From Morella rubra (taxonomy: Eukaryota > Streptophyta > Magnoliopsida > Fagales > Myricaceae), in the NCBI GenBank assembly GCA_003952965.2, contig CM025852.1, forward strand, positions 13,617,809-13,681,808: a stretch of 64,000 bases of DNA. The letters are read 5' to 3'. Both the position numbers and the translations under genes were made by a program. Every line of letters begins with the position of its first letter. Position 1 is the stretch's first letter. Below are positions 12,114 to 23,896 of the stretch, piece by piece. The notes below the pieces were generated by a model that saw nothing but the letters and a program-made list of their open reading frames with translations, was not told the DNA's origin and did not search any database.

Positions 12114-13356
12114 TTATGGGTCAAAGTGTAATTTCTCCCTTAAAAAAATCAAACAGTTCCCCAATTTACAATGCCACAAACAATTGCAAGTTGGTTGAAG
12201 TTGGTGAGCAAAACAATGGATATAGGTAGCAGAAGGATTGTCCCTCAAAATGAGCGACTTCAACCCATTGAACTCGCCTTGCATGTTTGATGCCCCATCA
12301 TACCCTTGACCTCTCAATCTGGATATTGATAACCCATGTCTTGCAAACAATTTGTCTATAGCTTTTTTCAAAGATTCAGAGCAAGTATCAGGAACATGTT
12401 CCACAACCAAGAACCTTTCAATCACCTGTCCACGTTTGTTTACATATCTCAAAACCACTGTCATTTGCTCCTTCACTGAATTATCTCGAGACTCATCAAC
12501 CATAAGAGAAAAAAAAATCCCCAATATCTTTAATGATGGCAAGTGTGGTCTCCGCTGCACAAGCACTCACCATTTCCTTCTGAGTTTTTGGAGAAGTCAT
12601 TTGGTTGTTTCCAGGAGCATTAGTGTTAAGTGTCTTAGAACTTTTTCATCACGTGGCAAAACACGTTTAAAGCTCAAGAAAATTATCCCTTCCTTATTGA
12701 ACTCTCGAACTCATCATGACCACAAAAAGCTAATCCTTGCCCCAAAAGATAACGAATGCAATCTAAAACTGCCATTAAACGAATGTGATAAGCATTCTCT
12801 TGATCGTACCCGTGTGTGGATAACATGTGCAACACACTTTATCGCTGATTTTGAGTGTTCACATTGTCTTCTAGTTTCATTGTGAGCACTATCATGTGCA
12901 CCAACATGTTCACCAAAAACCTCCACTGCCTTTTTTCAAGTTGCTAAATCCGTAGATGTAAACTTATCTCCCCGGACTTCCTCCTCTAGGTCGCCTAAAC
13001 AGATAACACCACAAACAATAAGCCTCATCCTTTGACACACTATATTCCAACCAATCATTATTTTTGAACCATAACTCCCTAAAACCCCTCATTTCTTGCC
13101 CATATTACTTCTTGGGAAAATCATGGCCACGCGGTTGAAAAGGACCTTTGATCAAGTACTCCCTACGAACTTAATCCCTAATCCCAATATCATATTCTTC
13201 AATGGGTTTACGTAACCCTGGGTCAGCAATAATATCATCCGGAATAAACAAATCGAGGTCTTTTCAACTAATATCTATTTCAGAATTAGTAGCCACATTA
13301 GGAGTATTAGACGACTCCACGCTGTTTGGCTTTCTTATCACAAACTTATCCATTAT
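12114..13356 (-). pseudogene. hAT-like transposase relic, ZMYM1/TTF-type with DUF4371
   Basis: The minus strand begins at 13353 with MDKFVIRKPNSVESSN. It continues through stretches typical of the TTF zinc-finger region: DPGLRKPIEEYDIGIRD, then WLEYSVSKDEAYCLCCYLF. Next comes a segment with H-x-x-AHN (about 12920) and then the DUF4371/catalytic part at 12566-12190 (FSLMVDESRD, LRGQGYDGASNMQGEFNGL, YIHCFAHQLQ). Several stops and frame changes are present. Homology ends just after FAHQLQ, so the C-terminal dimerisation region is missing. Related proteins are annotated in plants as zinc finger MYM-type protein 1-like; many are transposon-derived. Confidence 0.8.
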
Positions 13357-13517
13357 CTAAACAAAGTGAAGACAATCAATCAGTTGGCAATGATGTAAAG
13401 AACAAATACGTCGAATCATCCAAAGAAAGAAGAGAGAATTGCCGAACCAGAACAATATGGATAGTATGCATACAGATATCTTAGGGTATGAGAGTAAGAA
13501 ATTAGTCTCTGAAGTTG

Positions 13518-13559
13518 GAATGACAATTAAATAAAAGTGTCATTATTTAATTGTCATTC
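13518..13559. repeat. Perfect 17-bp inverted repeat with 8-bp loop
   Basis: The arm GAATGACAATTAAATAA (13518-13534) is matched perfectly by its reverse complement at 13543-13559 around an 8-base spacer. It is a potential hairpin or cruciform of unknown role, upstream (minus strand) of the ZMYM1-like relic. Confidence 0.85.
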
Positions 13560-14156
13560 ATTGAGTTGAAAGGGAGTATTTTAAAATCCTAGGATATGCA
13601 CCAAAAATATTTTTGTACGTTTGCTCTCAGAGATAAAAATCAATATTTCAAACACTACTCAAGAAATAGAGACACACACATAAAGTGAAAAAGGGTGGTG
13701 CTTGGCACATGTGATGCTCTAAAAGAGGAACCCGAAGAATAAATATAAAAGTACAACCGAAATATAAATAGAACTATAGTACCAAACCAAAACATAAAAC
13801 ATTTTGATTCAAAAATATTAAATTCAGATATTCATATATTCACAATGGATCACAACTCAAAAATCCAATCCAAACTCAATCTAATTACATTGAAAAGGAT
13901 AGTACACAGAATCAATCAAGTTTGGGTACATCTCAATTCTCAACCATATCCACAGAATCACAATGGCATTACAATCAAATCCAATCTAATTACATTTGCA
14001 TTCAATTTCTAAATCCAAACCCAATCTAATTACATTGCATTCAATTGGCATTACAATCTAATTAATTGAAAATGATAGTACCAAAAAAATCTCCAATTTC
14101 ACAAAATCCCCAATTCCCAAATATTTGCAGTGCATAAAATTGTTTAGTTGTGATTC

Positions 14157-14198
<42 letters not shown>

Positions 14199-14639
14199 AA
14201 GAGGTAAGAAACCAGCTGATTGATTCTGTGTTTGAAAGAGAGAGGTGAGAAAATTCGAATTTAAAACAAAGAAACCGACATTATACTTGGTGGCTAATGC
14301 AGCGGTGGGGCAACTGGCTGTGCGTAGCGGCCAACGGGCAACGGCAATGGCAGCTCACAGACTCACGGCTCATAGTGAGAGTGAGAAGTGAGAAAGAGGG
14401 AGAGACGAAGTCATAAGAGAGGATGAATTTTTTCAAAACAGGGTGCATGTTATAAATTTTTTTTTTTTTTTAAGCAAGGGTGAAACGGCATTTTTCACCC
14501 TCTGCTTATCCAAAAAAAAGGGCCTGAGCCTAATGGGGATTGAGCCCAGGCCGCACAAAGTCAAATTCTAAGTTGGACCACTGGGCTCTAGTTGGCCTGC
14601 TCCTATGCGTGTCAGGCTTAGGCTAACTTATGAAAAAAA
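13560..14639. other. Non-coding stretch, no gene seen
   Basis: AT-rich DNA with dispersed copies of a short word (AATCCAA..CAATCTAATTACATT, about 13860-14060), an AG microsatellite and a poly(T) run near 14458. It is probably the leader of the ZMYM1-like element and its flank. Confidence 0.35.
14161..14196. repeat. (AG)18 microsatellite
   Basis: Thirty-six bases of uninterrupted AG dinucleotides. The word GATTCTGTG occurs just before it and again about 25 bp after it. Confidence 0.97.
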
Positions 14640-14648
14640 AAAATAAAA

Positions 14649-15099
14649 GGGGTAAAGTCATAGTTAGCCCTTATGTCTGGGCAAAAATCAAATAGCTTCT
14701 TTAACTTTCAATCCAACAATTTGAGACCCATAACTTTCAAAACCTATCAATCTTCACCCCCGTCTAAATCAGGCGTTACGTCTGACGGAAAATCATGCAA
14801 AATAACCAAAATGTCCCTCCAAGGCTAAATTTTAAAAAATAATAAAAATTTAAGAAATAAATTAAAAATAAATAGATTATTGAAATAGAGTTTCAATAGT
14901 TTTATTTAAAAAATATATCATTTTTTATTTTTTTATGAATTTTTTAATATTTTTAGTAATTTTATTTTGGAGGGAATTTTGTCATTTTTCATGCTTTTCC
15001 GTCTGATTTAGACGAGGGGCGAAGATTGATAGGTTTTGAAAGTTATGGGAGCAATTTGATTTTTGCCCAAACATAGGGAGCTAACTATAACTTTACCCC
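14649..15099. mobile_element. Foldback MITE, copy 1 (451 bp), Mutator-like by TSD
   Basis: The ends are inverted repeats: GGGGTAAAGTCATAGTTAGC on the left and, reverse-complemented, GGGGTAAAGTTATAGTTAGC on the right. The complementarity continues inward for over 100 bp (for example CCCGTCTAAATCAGGC against GATTTAGACGAGGGGC). It is flanked on both sides by the 9-bp direct repeat AAAATAAAA (14640-14648 and 15100-15108). The target is low-complexity, so this TSD alone would be weak, but copy 2 at 26565 has an unambiguous 9-bp TSD. It has no coding capacity. Confidence 0.85.
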
Positions 15100-15109
15100 A
15101 AAATAAAAA

Positions 15110-15560
15110 TAAAACACATAATTTTTTTTTTTGGGCAGAGCAATGGGTGGCGGCCACCCTGGTCCGATATCTGCAACTACATGGTGGCTTTCCTGATGGT
15201 GGTGGTTGGAACTTGCAACTACAGTTGCAGTGGCTTTCCTGATGGTGGTGGTTGAACTAATGTATCCCTCGTACCTTGCAGGTCTCCTTCTCAAGTATGA
15301 AACTTGCCTCGTGCACATTAGTCGGGTGGTGAGGCATAACCCCATTGCATCCCTCGTACCTTGGGTCTAGTTGTTGCCCCTGCTATGGATCCAGTTCCAA
15401 CTTCCTCACCCGTCATCAACGTTCCCTCATCTCCACCCATTGTTGATGTTTCAATGTCGCCACTCATTTCAGTATCCTACATGACCAATAATTATTTAAA
15501 CAAGCAAACCACTTGGAACATTATGGTTCACGGTAAACTAAAGGTAAGCATTAGTATGTG
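15110..15560. repeat. Locally duplicated segment (CTTTCCTGATGGTGGTGGTT and CATCCCTCGTACCTTG words)
   Basis: GTGGCTTTCCTGATGGTGGT occurs twice about 47 bp apart (about 15182 and 15229). ATCCCTCGTACCTTG occurs twice, at about 15265 and 15349. No protein family is recognised in any frame. Confidence 0.55.
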
Positions 15561-15599
15561 TACCTATGTGTTTCTTTTCTACTTACCTGATTTTTTTTA

Positions 15600-17530
15600 G
15601 GTATATCCTACAATTGGGGTTATCAAATTTCTTGCAACTATAGTCATTATGGCCAACCACGCCACATTGCCGCACTGAATGACATATTCAGCATGTGTCA
15701 CCTGATAAGGGAGCAGTGACTCACCCTCGGCTCTTACTTTTGCCTTTTTTCGCCTACCCAGTCATACCCTGACTCGAGGGGGCTACACTAGATCAACCCC
15801 GAATTTTGCTACTCATCAAGCTTGGGCATTGTGTTGATAGTATTGGCGTAACGAGCTTAATAAGCATTATTGTAGACTCAATCATCCACAAACTCCTCGG
15901 GGATCTGCCTCTCATTATAAATTGTTGCACAAGCATGGAGGCACGAAATACCATTCATTTGCCACTTGCCACAAGAGTCTTCCAATATTAACGAGTTTTC
16001 ACCCCTCGTTCAAAGGCTTCACCCAGTGCCATCTGTCCAGCTACAAAGGCAGAACCAAGAGCCACTCGTAGACCTCTTTAGTTTTACCCTTATACGAGGG
16101 AAAATCTTCTAGTTTGTCTTTTCGATCTCATTTTACTTTGCCATAAACCTACTCATTAGTTGCCATCATATGAGCTCAAGCATGATCAACACTGGCTACT
16201 CGTATCTTTTACTCAGGTGAAAAATGTCATTGTCATATTATTCAGCAACATATAGAACTTGCTGGTTGTCCTGAAAGCTTGCCTTAACCAGCTTTTGGTG
16301 TTAATGGGATCCAAGTACCCAAATGCATCTAGACTCATTCTTTTGATAACTTCCATGTAGTGCTAAAACTTTGCTCGAGTGCATGCACGCGCCACCAATT
16401 CCAGGTCATCCTTAAATGGTTTCCCTTTTCTAGTTCGTACTCCTCAAGTTTGCATGCAAGTGTATTAGACAGTGTCATCACTCTACATGTGGTTGCAGTG
16501 CCTCAATGGCATCTAGAAGTCCCTGGCTCCAGTGAAAGCAAACATTAGAATAGTGAATACAATGTCAAGTGCTTATACAAACCAACAAAGGCGGTAATAG
16601 AAATAGTAAGGAAGGGTCCACAGTTCAAAAAATTCACCAAAGGGTTCTACAAAAGGGTTCCAGTTCAATAGAAAAGTGTTACTAAAGGGCCTCGGATTCA
16701 CAAAAGAGGTCAAGTTTAAAAGATCACGGGACTTTCCTTCTGTCGATCAAACATCCAAGTCCATAAGTGTGTGTCCTCTAGGCTGATATCCTCCAGCCAC
16801 ATGGTCAAGAATCACATCCACTATGTCCTACACTTAGACTCCACAAGAGTCACTGCAATGGGGAACATATCATTGTTTGCATCCTTCCCTCTGTGCACAA
16901 TAACTGGCCTCCAACTTGTTCCTTAAATTTACACCCGTCAACCCATATAATAGGCCTAATGATACTCAGGAACTTGCACTTGCATGCATTCTACCTCATA
17001 TACATTTGTTGAAAAAATATCCCATCCCTTATGATTTTTTCAAACCTCCCAAGATTCCATTTGCAAAGTGTTGCACCATAATCGTAGACCTACTTGTATT
17101 GCTCTGCATGCTTCTTAAACATCATCTCTAGCCCAAGTTTCATCCCTCGATGTATATGTAATCGTAGACCTATGTATTGCTAAGCGATAATGGGTGAGGA
17201 GAATCAATGGGCACAATATCTGGATCATCCATGGTGTGTTGTGCACAGATATGGAGCTCATCATGGTCCCCACTCTTCTATCTTTGATCAATGACCCTCC
17301 ACACATCCGCATCAGACTCAAGAACACTAAGCTCATATTTGAATGACTCGCCTCCAAACTTACACCGCAACTTCTTAATGTTGTTGTACTTAAGCTTTGT
17401 CTTGATCAGTTTCAGTATATGCATGACATTTATGTAGTTCGGGTCCAAATCATTAATGCAAGTAACCTCTTCACCTACACATTTTTCGCTTACAAAGCTT
17501 AGCCCACCGTGGTGTAGAAACAATTTCACT
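15600..17530 (-). pseudogene. Second MULE (MuDR-type) transposase relic
   Basis: On the minus strand a PB1-like N-terminal domain is readable at 17529-17280 (MKLFLHHGGLSFVSEKCVGE ... LDPNYINVMHILKLIKTK). The catalytic start appears at about 16960-16870, in pieces equivalent to PIIWVDGCKFKEQVGGQLL followed in another frame by a GRDANNDMFPIAV-like segment. The region below 16.4 kb continues with short MULE-like pieces full of stops. It is more decayed than the MULE at 8-10 kb and clearly a different copy. It has no function as protein. Confidence 0.65.
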
Positions 17531-18971
17531 ATCTACAGGCAACACACAAGCTAACATTAAATAACTTGGTCATAAAATAACCCATGCAAGCAACCATTTC
17601 TCATATCTTACATGCATGCGTGGCTGAAAAATTAAGAAGCTCATAAGTTGGGGCGTATGGCTCAAACCATCATCTCAAACCACAGGGACCACACTCATCT
17701 AATATGCTAGTAAAAAAAACCCCCAAAACCCAATTTCAAAGGGTTTTATCCCATAAACCTTAACCCTAGGAACTAGTACTTACAATATTCAAACTTAACA
17801 TGTGAGGGGCATCAACAAACATATTATTTACCTATAAAGTGAAAATGTGCCAACTGTGAATCGTATTGTATGGCAGCACAAGTGTGGCTTATATTCAACA
17901 AAACACTCATCTCACTATCTACAAAGACAAGAGCCAAACAATCAATTACTCTATAAGCTCATTATTCTCCACTTGCAGGTCTCACATGACCCCAATGACA
18001 GAGACAAAGACTCTTTGTCTCGTATACCCACTACACACATTATCCATCCAGTACGACCCTTGTAAGATAACTATATATATTAACCTATATAAAAAGGGCA
18101 CCGCAACAAACATCAAGCACTGGCTCAAAAAAGATGAAGAAAAAGGGTGGAATATTCTACCTTTATGAAAACATCGACGTCGAGTTGCAAGCCTAGTTGG
18201 GGAATCACTTCAACCATGCCTCTTTCTTCTAGGTAGGGGTTAAAGACAATGATTTAGAGATGAAGATTACTATCAGGGAACTTTACCACTTAATTTTAAG
18301 GGATTTTGAGAATTAGGCTCATGAGTACATATTAGGGAATAAAGATTTCAGGGCCCTCTGTTCATCGAGTCAAAAGCGCATTGAAATAATGAGTGGAGGA
18401 AAATGACATGTCGAAAGGACTTGGCATGACTTAAATGATGTGGTACCACTCAGATTACTTGGCACTGACACATGGCATGCAAAGGTGATCTGGCGACTTG
18501 GCAAGTGATAGGGACGCGTGTAAGGTTATTATTGGATATGACGTGGCATCCATTTGCCATAGAGGTTGTTTATGTTAAGTTCCTGGGCCCCAGTTGATGG
18601 AGGGATTCAAAAACAAATGCTATAGACCTCGAAGACCCTTGTGGAATAAATTGTAGCCTAGAGACTAATTTGGGAAAAGGTCAAACCCAAAAACTAGCAA
18701 GTTAACGAAAAATATATTTAAACAAGTAGAACCCAAGAAAATGATATTCAAAAACAACAATGTCTAATACTGAAATTGTAGGTGCTTATTAGCTTACCAA
18801 GCTTTATATGTATACTACAACAACTGCTACCGAACCTAAAATTTCTCCATAGATTTCTATTGAAAAGCTAGCATTCTCTGTACTTCATGCAAGGATATGG
18901 AATAGTTAGGGATAAGAAAGCATATGAATAGTTTCAAGTACGAATATTATATTATGAGTATCTGGAATAGC
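17531..18971. other. Intergenic DNA with nothing recognised
   Basis: AT-rich sequence without long frames, RNA genes or clear repeats. Part of it may be MULE leader. Confidence 0.35.
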
Positions 18972-19337
18972 ATGTTGCAAAATATTCCCCAGCTTGTGGA
19001 GGGGATTTTACAAAATATGGAAATGAAGAAAAGCAAGGAAACGTAGCATTTAATTTTTGTTGTGCATTAGCTAATGTGTAAAGTTGATAGCTGATGTGTG
19101 AAGTAAGCAAGAACTTTTTGGTCCACAGTTGTTATACATAGCAATTCATTCAGTGAGTACAACCATAAAGATTCCTCAATCTTCCTGTCATTCCTTTTCC
19201 TTTGTTCTTTGTCTTCTTTTTTTTTGGACTCTAACATGGTATCAGCATAGTAACAATGAAAAAAGATGAATCTAGTTCCAAATGTTTCTGCAACCTCAAT
19301 GACCTATCCAATCCACATCGATTGGAGTTGTTTGATA
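18972..19337 (+). mobile_element. Copia LTR end plus primer-binding site, interrupted by a hAT
   Basis: ...CTCTAACA at 19227-19234 is followed immediately by TGGTATCAGCATAG, the usual initiator-Met tRNA primer-binding site of plant copia elements. The LTR start is uncertain; TGTTGCAAAATATTCCCC at about 18972 is a candidate. The sequence after the PBS runs only about 100 bp before the hAT insertion. It resumes after 23896 with no recognisable gag or pol. Confidence 0.5.
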
Positions 19338-19734
19338 GTCTTGGATAGGGGTGTAAGTCCGGTTCGGCTACCGCGGAGCTCCGGCTCTGGTCCCGTTACC
19401 GGTTCCAGGAAGTTGAGCTCCGGCTCTTCCAAGAACCGGGGCAGGAGGTGGATTTGGGCTTCCCGAAACCAGAAGCGGATGTTTCTGCTGATTCAGCAAA
19501 AATCAGTTCTGGTTCTTTTTTTTATTTTTTTTAACTAAAATTTAAAACGACGGCGTTCTATTTTAAATAGAATGACGTCGTTTAGGTGGCTTTTTAACAA
19601 TATATATATATATTATACCATGGATCAAAACGCATCGTTTTGATCCACGGTAACAAAAGCCCTAATTCCTATTTCCCTTCCCCCCTAGCCACCTCTCTTT
19701 GGCGAACCACCCTCCTCAGCACTCCCTCAGCTCT

Positions 19735-19998
19735 CTCTCTCTCTCTCTGTTCGTCGAGTCTCCTCATCACTCTCTGAGCTCCGTCTTCTCTAGCGAGTGC
19801 AAGCAACGTCGAGTTTGCCTCCATCATTATGACGTTCTTGTTTTGCTTCTCTCTCTCTCTCTCAATGTATTCTCCATCTCTCTCTCTATGTTTCTTTCTC
19901 TCTCTCTAGTCTCTATCTCCATCTCTCTATCTCTCTCTCTCTCTCCATCTCTCTAACTCTCTGTCTCTCTCTCTATCTCATCTCTCTATCTCTCTCTC
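19735..19998. repeat. CT-rich microsatellite region in the hAT leader
   Basis: Several blocks of (CT)n interrupted by CCAT and TGT words. This is low-complexity 5' leader DNA of the hAT. Confidence 0.9.
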
Positions 19999-20091
19999 TA
20001 GTTGAAATTTTTCACAGATCTGTTTGGCTAACTTGCTAAGTGTATATTGTGAATTTGTGAACCTATTATGCTATTAATTGTATTGCATTAA

Positions 20092-20510
20092 GTGGTGCAA
20101 GGGTTTGGCTAAGTGTATGAATATTAGATTCATAGTGGTGCAAGGGTTCGGCTAAGTGCATCAATATTATATTGTGAATTAGATTAGTGAAGAAGTGGTG
20201 CAAGGGTTCGGCTAAGTGTCTAAATATTAGATCCATAGTCATTATGCATCAATATTAGATTCTTAATGATTTATAACTAATTGTCATTGTGATTTGTGAA
20301 CCTGTCATTGTAAACCTGTGATTATGGCTAAATGTTATATTGTTTATAGTTATATTGTATTCATTTGAAAAACGAATCAATATTAGATTCTTAATGATTT
20401 ATAACTAATTTTCATTGTGATTTGTGAACTTGTCATTGTAAACCTGTGATTATGGCTAACTGTTATATTGTTTATAGCTATATTGCATTCATATAATTGA
20501 AAAACGAAAG
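20092..20510. repeat. Tandem repeats inside the hAT
   Basis: Three copies of GTGGTGCAAGGGTTYGGCTA begin near 20092, 20135 and 20195. They are followed by a two-copy tandem duplication of about 128 bp starting at 20248 and 20376 (ATCAATATTAGATTCTTAAT...). This is non-coding DNA between leader and transposase. Confidence 0.85.
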
Positions 20511-20603
20511 TGAATTATTTAGTGAATATGTTAGTTGTTTGTTGTTTTTAATTTTTCACCTTGTTCATTTTCTGCTGTCTTTAATTTGGGTTAAGTTGGT
20601 AGA

Positions 20604-22716
20604 ATGAGTTGTCTTAGGGCTTTGCATTGTGTCTTTCTTTCAGACGGATCGTCAAACTCCAATTGCATCTTCGCAATCCACAACCCCAATTTACCTACCC
20701 CTGCCTCTACGGCTACACCTACAATTGGTGAGATACCAATTATAGATGTAGAGGCACACAACAAACTGAGACAAGTGACCCTACCCCAAAAGAAGAAAGG
20801 TTTCCAATCCATCCCCGATGTGGGAACATTTCACTAGGATACTACCAGTAGTTGACCCAAACAAACCATTGGCCAAGTGCAACCATTGTGGTCATAAAAC
20901 TGGGTTCACCACAAAGATCAAGGGACCTCGGCTATGAGATCCCACTTAAGGCATGTGTAATGTATAAGAGAACTCAAAGTAAATTGGATAGTTCTCAACA
21001 GAAATTGACTTTTGATATCAAGGGGGCAAGTAGTGGGTGGGGGTGATGAAGATTGAGTGGTCCCAGCTCTATCCCAAGGCTAATAGTGGATTGTGTGGAT
21101 GAGCTTCCTTTTAGAATAGTAAGCAAGGATGGGTTCAAGGAGATGATTTATACCCTCGAGCCCGATTTAAAGTACCATCTCGAATCACAGTGATGAAAGA
21201 TTGTATGAAACTTTACTTGGAAGAGAAGGTAGAACTGAAGGCTAGTATCTTACTCAATAGACCCGAGTTTGTTTCACCACTGACACATGGACATCAGTCC
21301 AAAACATGAATTATATGTCTGTCACTGCACACTTCATTGATAGTACTTGGAACTTGCACAAAAAGATACTTGCCTTCTCTAAGGTGTCAGATCATAAGGG
21401 CTCGACAGTTGGGATGGAATTGGAGGATTGTATGTCGGAATGGGGGATTGATAAAATCCTTACAATCACTGTCGATAATGCATCCTCTAATGATACAGCC
21501 ATTGAACATGTAAAGAGTAGACAATTGCTTTTGGGGTTTCGGCCTGGAAAAATAGTTTGTAATCATGATTTTTTGCATATGAGATGTTGTGCACATATCT
21601 TGAATTTAATTGTGCAAGATGGGTTGAAGGAGTTGGATGATTCTGTGGCCAAGGTAAGGAACTTGGTCAAGTATGTTAAGTCATCTCCCGGTCGAATGGA
21701 TGGGTTTAAGAAATGTGTAGCGAAGAGGAAGTTTCCCATTGAGGGATTTTTGCAGCTTGATGTTCCTACTCGTTGGAATTCAACGTATATTATGTTGGAT
21801 GCAGCTGAGAAATATCAGAGAGTTTTTGAGGATATGTTGGCAGAAGATGGAATTCTTATAAGCTTTCTGCGTGAAGAGGGCATGGGAGGAAGGGACTGGG
21901 TCCCCCTGGATTTGAGGATTGGGAGCGTGTGAGACATTTTACGAAGTTTTTGGCGCTCTTCTATGAAGTGACGGTTCGAATATCTGCTTCGAATACGGTG
22001 ACAGCAAACTTATTTTTTGCAGAACTAGCCAAAATTCATATGCATTTGGGAAAATATGCAGCTAGTGGGGATTTGTTCTTGGCAGACATGGCAAAAAAAT
22101 GCAAATGAAGTATAATAAATATTGGGGTGATTTGACTAAGGTTAACAGATTGTTGTTTGTTGCAGCGGTACTTGATCCACAATACAAGGTTATATACTTG
22201 GACTTTTGGTTCAAGAAGGCTTTGGGATGGAGTTAGGTGCAAAGATGACTAGTCTAGTGAGAGGGACCTTGGATCAGTTGTTTACAGAGTATGTAATATG
22301 GATGGGTCATCTAGTAGTGGGAGTGTATCTGCAAGTCAAGGCCAGCTTGAAATGATTGGGTCATCTAGTGCACCAATAGATGATCCTCTTTACTGGAATT
22401 CACACAATTTAAGGCGCAACAGAATTTGCTGGATAGCAAGTCTGAAGTGGAGAGATATTTAATGGAGGATATTGAACCTAAAGATCCTAATTTTGATATC
22501 CTCAATTGGTGGAGAGTGAATGCACCAAAATTTCCCATTCTTGCACGAATTTCTCGAGATGTTCTTGCCATCCCTATTACTACAGTGCCTTCAGAGTCTG
22601 TCTTCAGCACAGGGGGTCGGGTATTAGATTCTTTCCGGAGTTCGTTGGCACCAAAAACGGCGAGGACTCATTTGTGCTCAAAATTGGTTGACATCCAAGG
22701 TCATATATTCTGCTAA
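20604..22716 (+). pseudogene. hAT transposase (RICESLEEPER/DAYSLEEPER-like), broken by frameshifts
   Basis: Parts occur in order on the plus strand. A BED-type zinc finger starts at about 20821 (WEHFTRILPVVDPNKPLAKC, then NHCGHKTG), one frame off from the upstream piece. The catalytic core is at 21306-21932, including ITVDNASSNDTAIEHVK, RCCAHILNLIVQDGL and DVPTRWNSTYIML. The hAT C-terminal dimerisation domain is at 22426-22716 (LNWWRVNAPKFPILARISRD, then PSESVFSTGGRVLD). At least three frame changes separate the parts, and the sequence around 21040-21300 and 21930-22400 is degraded. The protein would catalyse hAT transposition; this copy is inactive although the element ends look intact. Confidence 0.88.
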
Positions 22717-22879
22717 TGATGATGAGGATAAGGAACCTGAAGTTACTGATGGGACGGAAGATCCTGCTAGTTATATGATGGACATAGGTATATACAAAAT
22801 TTTACATTTCTACTTTCATTTAATTAAAAAATTTTATGAGCTCCTTGTTAATAAATTTATTTTTTTGCAAAGATAATTT

Positions 22880-23760
22880 CTAATGCTGCGTCGATCGTGG
22901 ATTCGTGATCATTAACATTTGGTTATGTTCTTCATTTCTTACTTAAGTTGATACTTTTAAGTTCTAACTTCTAAGTTCGTATTGTAATATTCTGCTATTT
23001 CGAGTTATGTCAGCATACACTATGTTTTTTCGGTTATTATTTCCATCAAGTCTTGACCACTTTTATTATTAAGCCCATAATATTTCTTTAGCTATTTAGG
23101 AATTGTGATGGTGTCTAGTTTACTACTTACTAGGTGACATTGTGAATCTGTGATTATGAATTTTGTGAATTGCATGTTGTTGACTTGTTTTGAGATTTAT
23201 TGAATCTGAATTTTGTTATTTGCATGTTGTTTTGGGATTTATTGAATATGAATTTTGTGAATTGCATGTTTTTAGATTTATTTTTACACTTGTTTGTCAA
23301 TTGCATGTTTTAGGATTTTTGGTTTTTAAAATAGGTTGCTAGGATGTTGTTTTCGGTTTTCAAAAGATCAACAATGAGTTGTTGGTTTTTAAATATTATG
23401 GGCTAAATAAAATGGCCATCAAAACTAATATGATCATAATATGATATGGTTGTATTAGTTTGAATTTTAAAGGATGACCAACATTTTACTCCAAAATTCA
23501 ACTCTAATCATTTGGTGTCTTGGTGAGTTGATGTGGTGCAAATGTAAATTCTTAATTTCTATTTGTATACTTGTTGTGTTCATTTATATAATTGAGATCT
23601 TTGTAATGAATTGAGAAATGTTCATATGAAGTTCGGGTTGTATATTTTAATTTTTTGATATGTTATTTGTTAATTGTGATGAATGAATAAGATCTTTACT
23701 TTTTGTAAATAAATAAAAAAAGGCTTAAATGGGCCAAAAAATATGGCCCAAAACATTATC
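22880..23760. other. AT-rich 3' non-coding region of the hAT
   Basis: Contains near-repeats of TGAATTTTGTGAATTGCATG at about 23155, 23210 and 23250. No coding content. Confidence 0.5.
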
Positions 23761-23896
23761 GAAATTTTGCTATCCGCTTCCGCTAAGTCCGCTAAGAGTC
23801 GGAAGCGGAATCGATTTTGGTCATCCGCTAGTTAGCGGGATGTTGGAATGTTAAATTCTGCTTCCGACATGTCCGCTATTCACCCCTAGTCTTGGA

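Larger units (their letters stand above)
19346..23888 (+). mobile_element. hAT transposon, complete ends, 4543 bp, perfect 8-bp TSD
   Basis: The left end is TAGGGGTGTAAGTCCGG. The right end is ...TTCACCCCTA, giving the TIR TAGGGGTG. The flanking 8-bp direct repeat GTCTTGGA is perfect (19338-19345 and 23889-23896). The subterminal DNA is full of CCGCTT/AGCGG words, as usual for hAT transposase-binding regions. A decayed transposase lies inside (20604-22716). The element interrupts a copia fragment. Confidence 0.92.

Noticed and set aside
14521..14610. tRNA-like or SINE-like wording (TGGGCTCTAGTTGGCCTGCTC)
   Set aside because: No A-box/B-box pair and no cloverleaf could be drawn.
19699..19956. 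85-residue frame rich in Ser/Leu
   Set aside because: Translation of CT microsatellite in the hAT leader, not a gene.
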